Under the pieces are notes generated by a model. That model worked only from the letters and a program-made list of their open reading frames with translations. It did not search any database and was not told where the DNA came from. The position numbers were made by a program, and so were the translations under genes. 10,523 nucleotides of DNA from contig JAJYFQ010000017.1 of NCBI GenBank assembly GCA_021785375.1, forward strand, positions 1 to 10,523, read 5' to 3'. The stretch's first letter is position 1, and each line of letters begins with the position of its first letter. The stretch comes from Microcaldota archaeon. Its GTDB lineage: Archaea; Micrarchaeota; Micrarchaeia; Micrarchaeales; CABMGC01. Below are positions 6,241-10,523 of this stretch, piece after piece.

Positions 6241-6561
6241 CTACTCCCTCGGCTCGATTATGTAGTTCTTGACGATCTTGATTACCTGGTCGATCGCCTT
6301 CCTTATGTCCGCCTCGGTCTTAGCCCCGGTGCAGATGATCTTCCCGTTCTTGAAGAGAAGGAGAGCGGTCTTGGGCTCGTGGATCTTGCATATCGCCCCA
6401 GGGAACTGCTCCGGCTCGTAGTCCACGTCAGGAGACGCTTTTGCTATGCCGTAAAGGTCGAGCTCGACCCCGAGGTCCGCGCTCGCCACGATATTCTCTA
6501 TCTTGAAATCAGGATGAAGGCTCACCTTCTTTCCTGAAGGTTTCGCTGCCGATTTTGCCAT
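6241..6561 (-). CDS. tbp: Single-repeat TATA-binding protein (half-TBP, 106 aa)
   Basis: TBP binds the TATA box and recruits TFB and RNA polymerase. Archaeal TBP normally has about 180 residues made of two direct repeats of about 90. This protein has a basic tail (1-18) and one complete repeat (about 19-105): IENIVASADLG (21-31), YEPEQFPG (48-55), KTALLLF (64-70) and GKIICTGAK (73-81). Both intercalating phenylalanines of a repeat are kept (F53, F70). The frame ends cleanly at TAG 6241-6243, and the following 36 bp and next gene contain no second repeat, so this is not an obvious frameshift. The repeat looks intermediate between canonical repeats 1 and 2. It would have to dimerise to form the normal saddle. 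A TTTATAAA element (about 6582-6589) lies 25 bp upstream, suggesting a leaderless and possibly self-regulated message. Confidence 0.88.
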   Translation of the reverse strand: MAKSAAKPSGKKVSLHPDFKIENIVASADLGVELDLYGIAKASPDVDYEPEQFPGAICKIHEPKTALLLFKNGKIICTGAKTEADIRKAIDQVIKIVKNYIIEPRE

Positions 6562-6570
6562 TTTATCACG

Positions 6571-6617
6571 TTTATATACCCTTTATAAATGAAACTGAAA
6601 GGTATTTATACATTTAT
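6571..6617. promoter_or_regulatory. Divergent promoter region between tbp and rpl21e
   Basis: Several TATA elements are packed here. TTTATAAA (about 6582-6589, self-complementary) is about 25 bp before the tbp ATG at 6561. TTTATATA (6571-6578) is only about 15 bp from it. GTATTTATA and ATTTATACT (6602-6618) face rpl21e and would place its transcript start near 6630-6640, leaving a leader of about 50-60 nt before ATG 6691. Confidence 0.5.
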
Positions 6618-6690
6618 ACTGCATCTACTAATCGGTTAATTGTGCATTTCAGCCGCAGGGCTGTCGGCGCATCCTATGAGTCTGATAATA

Positions 6691-6984
6691 ATGGCAAGAT
6701 CACACGGCCTATTCTCCGGAAGATCGAGGCACCTCTCGAGGCATGGCACGCTCTCAAAGATCGGCCTAACGAGGCTGATCAACAGGTTCGACGTAGGAGA
6801 TAAGGTGGTCGTCACCCCTCACGGGAACAAGAAGAACATACCCCATCCGAGGTACAGGGGAAGGGTGGGAACTGTCGTCGGAAGCAGGGGATCCGCGTAC
6901 GTGATCGAGATCATGGTATCGAAGTCTGCGATGAGGACGCTCGTTGTTCCGCAGGAGTACCTTCAGAGGCTCACCCCTGCATAA
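6691..6984 (+). CDS. rpl21e: 50S ribosomal protein L21e
   Basis: A 97-residue basic protein of the archaeal/eukaryotic large ribosomal subunit. The family features are clear: N-terminal MARSHGLFSGRSR, then FDVGDKVVV, a basic P-H-P-RYRGRVGTVVG stretch typical of the SH3-like barrel, AYVIEI, and a C-terminal VPQEYLQRL. The open frame continues upstream, but ATG 6691 matches the usual N-terminus (MA-x-S-x-G). Here it has a predicted leader of 50-60 nt, unlike the leaderless neighbours. A short T-run (6991-6997) right after the stop may help terminate it. It converges with vapC with an 11-bp gap. Confidence 0.95.
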   Translation: MARSHGLFSGRSRHLSRHGTLSKIGLTRLINRFDVGDKVVVTPHGNKKNIPHPRYRGRVGTVVGSRGSAYVIEIMVSKSAMRTLVVPQEYLQRLTPA

Positions 6985-6995
6985 ACCTGCTTTTC

Positions 6996-7352
6996 TTAAA
7001 TAACAAGGAGCTTGAGATTCTCTACTGCCTTGAAGTCATTGTCCCTAGTGACCAATAACTCGTCGTTGGAGATGGCTATCGCCGCTATCAATATATCGAG
7101 CTCGTTTATCAGCTTTCCATTCCTTCTCAATTCCTTATAGATAACGGAAGACCTCTCAGGGGCATCTCCGTCAAATGGGTATACATCGAGAGTGTTTAGC
7201 AATGAGTTTACCTGCCCTCCTCCTAGGCCTCTTAGGAGTTCATATTTGCATATAACGGTAGTGGCCGCCTTTCCATCCAACTTCTGGAGGCTCGTCTTTA
7301 CGCTCTCATTGCCCTCCAACATATCGATAAGCACGCTTGTATCGAGTATCAT
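6996..7352 (-). CDS. vapC: VapC-type PIN-domain ribonuclease toxin
   Basis: A 118-residue PIN-domain protein. The acidic Mg2+-binding residues sit where expected: D4 in ILDTSVLID, E38 in YELLRG, D86 in NELDILIAA, and D104/D106 in TRDNDF. VapC toxins cleave tRNA or rRNA when not held by VapB. The start codon overlaps the vapB stop by ATGA (7349-7352), the usual translational coupling of these pairs, so it depends on the vapB promoter. The length is ordinary for the family and all catalytic residues are present, so it should be active. Confidence 0.93.
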   Translation of the reverse strand: MILDTSVLIDMLEGNESVKTSLQKLDGKAATTVICKYELLRGLGGGQVNSLLNTLDVYPFDGDAPERSSVIYKELRRNGKLINELDILIAAIAISNDELLVTRDNDFKAVENLKLLVI

Positions 7353-7585
7353 CCAAAGAACCTCGGCTTCGCATTCTTTCTTCCTCTCTCGACTTCCTTT
7401 CTCAGCGCCTCGGCATCCTTCTTGCTCACGGTCCCTGCGTACTTCAGCACTTCGCTCAGGCTGCCCTTCTTAGACGACGCCGCGCTCTCTATAAGGTCGT
7501 TTATCTCATTTGAGAATGACCTGTTGTTCTTCATCTTCCTCAGCTTCTCGTATACCTCGTTTGTCAAGGAGATTATCTTGGTCAT
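7349..7585 (-). CDS. vapB: VapB-type antitoxin
   Basis: A 78-residue antitoxin preceding its toxin. The N-terminal half (MTKIISLTNEVYEKLRKMK, then SFSNEINDLIES) has the strand-helix-helix pattern of the DNA-binding antitoxin family found with archaeal VapC. The C-terminal half (from about residue 40) is charged and ends KPRFFG, a typical toxin-wrapping tail. It should neutralise VapC and repress its own operon. A TATA element about 26 bp upstream and palindromes directly before the ATG support autoregulation and a leaderless message. Confidence 0.88.
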   Translation of the reverse strand: MTKIISLTNEVYEKLRKMKNNRSFSNEINDLIESAASSKKGSLSEVLKYAGTVSKKDAEALRKEVERGRKNAKPRFFG

Positions 7586-7589
7586 ATAT

Positions 7590-7615
7590 ACATATGTGCA
7601 TATGCATATATTTAA
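7590..7615 (-). promoter_or_regulatory. vapBC promoter with paired palindromic operator
   Basis: Two adjoining palindromes, ACATATGT (7590-7597) and TGCATATGCA (7597-7606), have centres 8 bp apart and share the core CATATG. They fill the space between the TATA element AAATATAT (about 7607-7614) and the vapB ATG at 7585, where a bound VapB-VapC complex would block initiation. Confidence 0.6.
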
Positions 7616-7623
7616 GGCTTTCC

Positions 7624-7800
7624 CTACCTGAGAAGATCCCCAATCTCGTCAACTACCTCATCCACGTTCACTCTCATTCTGTACGAGTAGTGCCTGTCCA
7701 TCTCAGGCACGCTGAGCAGCTTCCTCCTTATGCTCACGAGCTGGTCCTCCAGCTGCTTTACCCTCTCAACAGGTGTCGCCAATCTAACTTCTCTATTCAT
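7624..7800 (-). CDS. Small helical protein of unknown function (58 aa)
   Basis: I do not recognise this family. The first half (about residues 9-32, PVERVKQLEDQLVSIRRKLL) is a strongly amphipathic, heptad-like helix. The second half (VNVDEVVDEIGDLLR) is acidic and helical. There are no cysteines and no membrane segment. The start at ATG 7800 is well supported by a GGTGAG Shine-Dalgarno three bases upstream. It begins 13 bp after the stop of the RAM-like gene on the same strand, and the two share the same kind of ribosome binding site, so they form a two-gene unit. The helix resembles an antitoxin or a dimerisation helix, but that is only a guess. Confidence 0.65.
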   Translation of the reverse strand: MNREVRLATPVERVKQLEDQLVSIRRKLLSVPEMDRHYSYRMRVNVDEVVDEIGDLLR

Positions 7801-7813
7801 ATTCTCACCAATA

Positions 7814-8083
7814 TCAGTTCTTGATATAGCTGCAGTGGCATACTGCCTTCCGCGAGCTGCCTCCGACAGCCTTCGCTATCTCCTTCACGAATCTGCTCTC
7901 TCCATCCTGCAGGTCGTTTGTCTTGACGACAAACCCGTAATCGCCTTCAGTGATGGCCACCTCCTTCACCTTCCTTATGCCTATCAACCTTGCCGCTGCC
8001 TTGTGCACGTTTGCCTTCCTGCCAGGCCTCACGAAGAAGTAGTGACAGCCATGGCTAACCTTTCGTATATTCCTTCCATTCAT
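7814..8083 (-). CDS. Stand-alone RAM/ACT-like ligand-binding domain protein (89 aa)
   Basis: The predicted order is beta-alpha-beta-beta-alpha-beta: HYFFVRPG (14-21), helix HKAAARLI (27-34), VKEVAITEGDYGFVVKT (39-55), then a helix SRFVKEIAKAV and a last strand KAVCHCSYIK. The pattern 'helix, V-K-E-V-x-x-T-x-G-x-Y-x-x-x-V-K' resembles the effector-binding RAM domain of Lrp/AsnC regulators without the HTH part. Such stand-alone RAM proteins bind amino acids or modulate full-length Lrp proteins. The start ATG 8083 has a strong GGTGAGG just upstream. It is first in a two-gene unit with the 58-residue protein. Weak family assignment; cysteines C82 and C84 are unusual. Confidence 0.6.
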   Translation of the reverse strand: MNGRNIRKVSHGCHYFFVRPGRKANVHKAAARLIGIRKVKEVAITEGDYGFVVKTNDLQDGESRFVKEIAKAVGGSSRKAVCHCSYIKN

Positions 8084-8119
8084 ATCCTCACCCTAATATG
8101 TAATTAACGAACGGGTGGT

Positions 8120-8177
8120 TTGGAGGGCGAGAGAAATCCTCGCCATTTATGGCGACTGGATGAATCGAACCCTCCAA
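8120..8177. repeat. Nested inverted repeats at the left end of the element
   Basis: TTGGAGGG (8120-8127) pairs perfectly with CCCTCCAA (8170-8177). Inside are GGCGAG (8126-8131) with CTCGCC (8139-8144), and CGCCAT (8141-8146) with ATGGCG (8149-8154). Some of these are mutually exclusive, so the stretch can fold in more than one way. It may be the subterminal hairpin recognised by TnpA. Confidence 0.6.
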
Positions 8178-8216
8178 CGCAGTGAATAAACGTCTTTTCC
8201 TCGACTGAAATATCAG

Positions 8217-8257
8217 TGGCAGCAGCGCCGCGGTTTTGACGCGACCGGATGCTGCCA
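8217..8257 (+). repeat. Hairpin upstream of tnpA start
   Basis: TGGCAGCA (8217-8224) pairs with TGCTGCCA (8250-8257), with an inner CGCG/CGCG pairing (8229-8232, 8240-8243). It ends 13 bases before the tnpA ATG. IS200 elements are known to carry hairpins in this position that limit transposase expression or form part of the left end. Confidence 0.55.
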
Positions 8258-8270
8258 GAGAAAGACACGC

Positions 8271-8750
8271 ATGAATAGCGAGAGCTTTGAATCGTACTCT
8301 GTACACGGCGTCGGACAACTTGTTTTCCACTTTGAGTGGTGCCCGAAGTATCGGTACAATATGTTAAGGCAGGAAAGGTTTAAGGACTTTCTGTCGAAGG
8401 TCCTGGAAGATGAGTCAACGAAACTCAGGTGCAGAATCGTAGAGATGGGCATAGAGGATGATCACGTACACCTTGTTATCGTCCTCAGGCCATCTATTGC
8501 GGTCAGTGACGTATTCCACCAATTGAAGGGCAAGAGCGCGTACGAACTGTTCCGGTTTGAACCGAAATTCCGACTGCGATACCCTAATGGGGATTTCTGG
8601 TCTCCTGGGAAGTTCTATAGAAGCGTCGGCGATGTGGACCTGGAAACTGTAAGACATTACGTCAGGGCACAGGACCACAGACCCTTGCAGGGTAACCTGC
8701 GTTGCGTGCGGGGGTGGCGTAGAAGCCTCGCCCCTTGGGGCGAGGAGTAG
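8271..8750 (+). CDS. tnpA: IS200/IS605-family Y1 HUH transposase TnpA
   Basis: A 159-residue transposase that moves single-stranded DNA by a tyrosine-DNA intermediate. It shows the family start (HFEWCPKYRYNML), the metal-binding HUH motif DDHVHLVI (H65, H67), HQLKGKSAYEL, FWSPGKFYRSVGDV, and the nucleophile helix TVRHYVRAQ with catalytic Y130. The catalytic core ends near Q134, as usual. The following 25 residues (DHRPLQ to WGEE) are not TnpA-like; they are read out of frame through the apparent tnpB remnant and right-end hairpin, so the stop at 8748-8750 is fortuitous. Active-site residues are intact, so it could still move its own ends. Confidence 0.9.
   Translation: MNSESFESYSVHGVGQLVFHFEWCPKYRYNMLRQERFKDFLSKVLEDESTKLRCRIVEMGIEDDHVHLVIVLRPSIAVSDVFHQLKGKSAYELFRFEPKFRLRYPNGDFWSPGKFYRSVGDVDLETVRHYVRAQDHRPLQGNLRCVRGWRRSLAPWGEE
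8726..8745 (+). repeat. Right-end hairpin of the IS605-type element
   Basis: CCTCGCCCC (8726-8734) pairs perfectly with GGGGCGAGG (8737-8745) around TT. It is preceded by GTAG (8719-8722) and followed by AGTAG, like the imperfect palindromes at right ends of IS200/IS605 elements and the foot of tnpB guide RNAs. It overlaps the last codons of the tnpA frame. Confidence 0.65.
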
Positions 8751-8772
8751 CCACCCGAGCTGCAAAGGGTTC

Positions 8773-8793
8773 ATAAGGGGCGGAGCCCCTTAT
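8773..8793. repeat. Perfect 9-bp hairpin with GGA loop
   Basis: ATAAGGGGC (8773-8781) and GCCCCTTAT (8785-8793) are perfect complements around GGA. It lies 22 bp after the tnpA stop. It could be a terminator-like structure or part of the element end, but no T-run follows on the plus strand. Confidence 0.55.
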
Positions 8794-8803
8794 TGTCACA
8801 ATT

Positions 8804-8822
8804 CGGCGAGGCTCACTCGCCG
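8804..8822. repeat. GGCGAG/CTCGCC hairpin overlapping the zinc-finger gene stop
   Basis: CGGCGAG (8804-8810) pairs with CTCGCCG (8816-8822) around GCTCA. The same GGCGAG/CTCGCC stem occurs at 8126-8144 on the other side of tnpA. The stop codon of the minus-strand zinc-finger ORF (8813-8815) falls in the loop. Confidence 0.55.
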
Positions 8823-8980
8823 TTGCAATGCCTTATGTGCCAGAGAAAATCAGCCGGAACGTCGTAACTTCCGCTGCACTTCCAACAAATATAATGTGAC
8901 GAATGCCTGTTGAAGGGGTTGGATATGGCGCGAATGGTGGGTTCAAAGAATGAGCGTATGGGGTTTATGAGCATAGACAT
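8813..8980 (-). CDS. Small C2HC zinc-finger protein (about 55 aa)
   Basis: The last 26 residues fit the classical beta-beta-alpha finger exactly: Y30-x-C32-x2-C35-x3-Y39-x5-F45-x2-H48-x3-C52, with Cys instead of His as the fourth ligand. The N-terminal half (SMLINPIRSFFEPTIRAISNPF) is hydrophobic/basic and unassigned. Single fingers of this kind occur in small archaeal chromosomal, plasmid and virus proteins and usually bind DNA. The start is uncertain: ATG 8980 or 8974, or TTG 8995; TATA-like elements lie at about 8998-9006 and 9019-9028. The stop is only three codons after C52 and lies inside a hairpin near the transposon, so the C-terminus may have been cut by the insertion. Confidence 0.55.
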   Translation of the reverse strand: MSMLINPIRSFFEPTIRAISNPFNRHSSHYICWKCSGSYDVPADFLWHIRHCNGE

Positions 8981-9102
8981 CCGCACCACATCCAAAGTAT
9001 ATTTACGCTTGCCCAGTATATATAAGCGATCTGAGCATATCGACGTAAAATGCAGTAAAACCGATATATTGCCTACTCAAAATAACTTTATCTATTAATA
9101 AA

Positions 9103-9160
9103 TAGTGTTAATTAGCACACTTTCGTAACACTATATTTATATATTAGTGTTAGATATCTA
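9103..9160 (+). promoter_or_regulatory. Promoter with three 8-bp operator-like copies, upstream of the Lrp-like gene
   Basis: The octamer TAGTGTTA occurs at 9103-9110 and 9145-9152, and its reverse complement TAACACTA at 9126-9133. The last two flank the TATA element TATTTATATAT (9134-9144), which is about 28 bp before ATG 9168. A 10-bp palindrome TAGATATCTA (9151-9160) overlaps the third copy, just before the start. Copy centres are 23 and 19 bp apart, about two helical turns, as expected for dimers of a regulator binding one face of the DNA. Confidence 0.7.
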
Positions 9161-9167
9161 AAACTAT

Positions 9168-10523
9168 ATGGATATGCAGGAGAAAGTAGCCAAGGTTCTC
9201 AATATCCTCAGAGGGCAATACGCAAGTCCGTATTTTGTTGTAGCCAGGAAGATAGGAGGAAGATATTACGTATACAAAGAACGGCGCGAATGGGTCAAGG
9301 ACAAGAAGAAAGTAAAAACGATATCTGAGTACCTCGGCAGGATAAGTGATGATGGACTTTTCATTAAAAAATCAGAGAGGAGAGGAGACAGGCTGGAGAA
9401 TGCTAAAGCCATAATAGAAGCGTATGGTGGTAAAGTCATACTTCCAGAGAAAGAAAAAGAAGAAGAGGGCTCCAAATTATTGGCCACAGACGAAATAGAT
9501 AGAAAAATACTTACTATATTGAGCATGAATGCGCGGGCAACCCTCTCTTTCATTGCGAAGAGGGTCGGACTTAGTGTATCAGCAGTAGAGAGCAGGATAT
9601 CAAAACTGGAGAAGAAGTACGCAATAAAGTACATTTCGGAAATAAACGTGGAGAAATTGGGCTATCTAAAGTTCATAATTCTCGTGAAATTCCTTGATAG
9701 GATTCCATCGTCTAAGGACATAAGAGAATCCTTGAAAGGCGAACCACGCCTACAACTAGCAGTACGACTTAGCGGAGGTAATTATGACCTGATACTATAT
9801 GTGCTTGCTGAAAAGGAAGTAGATATAACTCACTTAACAAGGGACCTTTTATCGAAGACGGTTCTTTCAGAGTATCCCCTAAGATGGAATATTACTCCGT
9901 TCTCAGAAACTTATAATTTTGTGCCTCTGCGAGATGAATTCATCGAACTGCTAAGGGAAAAACCACTCAAGAAGCTGATGATTCTCGAAGAGGAACCTAG
10001 CAAGAAGAAACAGCTTATATTAAACAGAGAATTTGCCGTTTTGAGAGAATTAAACTCCAATGGCATTGTGGACTTTACAAGAATAGATAAGAAATATGGG
10101 TTTGATAACGGAAGATCGCAATACACCTACCATAAGTTATTAGATGATGGGCTATTAACGAGGACTACCATAAATATTGAAAGTCCACCTATAAAATATA
10201 TCGACGTTATATTCATGGAAATATTGGATTTCAAACTATATTTCAACAGTAGGTCCCATTTATTACAAAACATAATCAAAGAATCCGAAAGTCCAATTAA
10301 TAAATATCTGCTTGTTGGCGATATTGGGATACCGTTTGGCAGTTTATTATTCTTACCTATATCTAATGACACTTCGCTCGGAACAATAGAAAATGAGTTA
10401 TTACCAACAAAAGGAATTGAACTTAAGTCAGTAATACTAACCGAGATTTTAGTAGGAAAATTTTGTTATAGGAACTTTGATAATTCCTATTCCAAACAAT
10501 CTACAATATTAGGCCGGAGTAAA
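9168..10523 (+). CDS. Composite Lrp/AsnC-like transcription regulator (partial, runs off the right edge)
   Basis: The frame is open from ATG 9168 to the window end (452 residues, no stop). Residues about 22-70 (YFVVARKIGGRYYVYKERREW, then KTISEYLGRISDDGLFI) resemble the N-terminal beta segment found at the start of many IS4-like transposases. Residues 107-150 are a typical AsnC HTH: TDEIDRKILTIL, then LSFIAKRVGLSVSAVESRISKLEK. About 165-245 resembles a RAM domain (LKFIILVKF, SGGNYDLILYVL). From about 285 a second winged-helix-like unit (FAVLRELNSNGIVDFTRI, then YTYHKLLDDGLL) and a second RAM-like unit (VGDIGIPFGSLLFLP) follow, so the protein may be an internal pseudo-dimer. Codon use is clearly A+T-richer (TTA, ATT, AAA) than neighbouring genes, suggesting transfer. 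The operator-like repeats upstream suggest autoregulation. ATG 9174 is an alternative start. Confidence 0.8.
   Translation, partial: MDMQEKVAKVLNILRGQYASPYFVVARKIGGRYYVYKERREWVKDKKKVKTISEYLGRISDDGLFIKKSERRGDRLENAKAIIEAYGGKVILPEKEKEEEGSKLLATDEIDRKILTILSMNARATLSFIAKRVGLSVSAVESRISKLEKKYAIKYISEINVEKLGYLKFIILVKFLDRIPSSKDIRESLKGEPRLQLAVRLSGGNYDLILYVLAEKEVDITHLTRDLLSKTVLSEYPLRWNITPFSETYNFVPLRDEFIELLREKPLKKLMILEEEPSKKKQLILNREFAVLRELNSNGIVDFTRIDKKYGFDNGRSQYTYHKLLDDGLLTRTTINIESPPIKYIDVIFMEILDFKLYFNSRSHLLQNIIKESESPINKYLLVGDIGIPFGSLLFLPISNDTSLGTIENELLPTKGIELKSVILTEILVGKFCYRNFDNSYSKQSTILGRSK

Larger units (their letters stand above)
8120..8765 (+). mobile_element. IS200/IS605-type element, tnpA-only derivative
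   Basis: The element consists of a structured left part (8120-8257), tnpA (8271-8750) and a right-end hairpin (8726-8745). The sequence GTAGAAGCC-hairpin-GAGG(A)GTAG at the right is the kind of right end I associate, from memory, with archaeal IS605 elements carrying tnpB. The second reading frame just before it (CRVTCVACGGGVEASPLGAR) looks like the tail of a TnpB. No tnpB body is present, so the element appears internally deleted. IS200/IS605 elements make no target duplication and have no terminal inverted repeats, so the exact ends cannot be fixed from one copy; the limits given are approximate. Confidence 0.65.

Noticed and set aside
8151..8177. tRNA-like T-loop (GTTCGATTC on the minus strand) next to the left-end hairpins
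   Set aside because: The T stem does not pair, there is no anticodon arm, and the outer stem encloses only about 58 nt. It is better explained as transposon end structure.
8910..9098. 62-codon plus-strand open frame
   Set aside because: It overlaps the zinc-finger ORF antisense, lacks a clear promoter or ribosome binding site and has no recognisable motif.
9266..10372. Several minus-strand open frames at the right end
   Set aside because: They are hydrophobic, Ser/Leu/Phe-rich shadows of the long plus-strand regulator gene that is open from 9168 to the window end.
1..10523. CRISPR array or long tandem repeats
   Set aside because: No regularly spaced direct repeats of 20-40 bases were seen anywhere in the window.

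Overview
The window looks archaeal. It carries a TATA-binding protein, ribosomal protein L21e, a tRNA-Gln without an encoded CCA end, many TATA boxes placed about 25 bp from start codons (leaderless mRNAs), and heavy use of AGG (Arg) and ATA (Ile). Very small genes, tight packing and several tiny zinc-finger proteins fit a reduced archaeon of the DPANN/Micrarchaeota kind. That placement is an inference from style, not from a database match.

Layout. Positions 1-221 hold the end of an open frame with an in-frame amber codon. tRNA-Gln(UUG) follows on the minus strand (288-360). A minus-strand pair, an Fe-S scaffold protein (402-806) and a PAP2 phosphatase (825-1406), diverges from a 401-residue coiled-coil protein (1470-2675). 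That protein converges on a thiamin operon read leftward: thiL (3989-4954), thiE (3366-3983), and a second thiE-like gene with an altered active site (2672-3313). thiL diverges from a 54-residue PHD-finger-like protein (5004-5168); one symmetric TATA box lies midway between the two start codons. Next on the minus strand are a 49-residue Cys-containing helical protein, an endonuclease/exonuclease/phosphatase (EEP) family enzyme, and a TBP gene encoding only ONE TBP repeat (106 residues instead of about 180). The TBP gene diverges from rpl21e.

From 6996 the content is accessory. There is a vapBC toxin-antitoxin pair with a palindromic operator, a two-gene unit encoding a stand-alone RAM/ACT-like domain and a 58-residue unknown, and an IS200/IS605-type element that keeps tnpA and a typical right-end hairpin but has lost tnpB. 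A small C2HC zinc-finger gene abuts the element. The window ends in a visibly A+T-richer gene that runs off the edge (9168-10523). It encodes a composite Lrp/AsnC-like regulator preceded by three copies of an 8-bp operator-like motif flanking its TATA box.

Best candidates for something new: the single-repeat TBP considered together with symmetric bidirectional promoters, the PHD-like mini-protein, the composite Lrp regulator with its operator array, and the degenerate ThiE paralogue.
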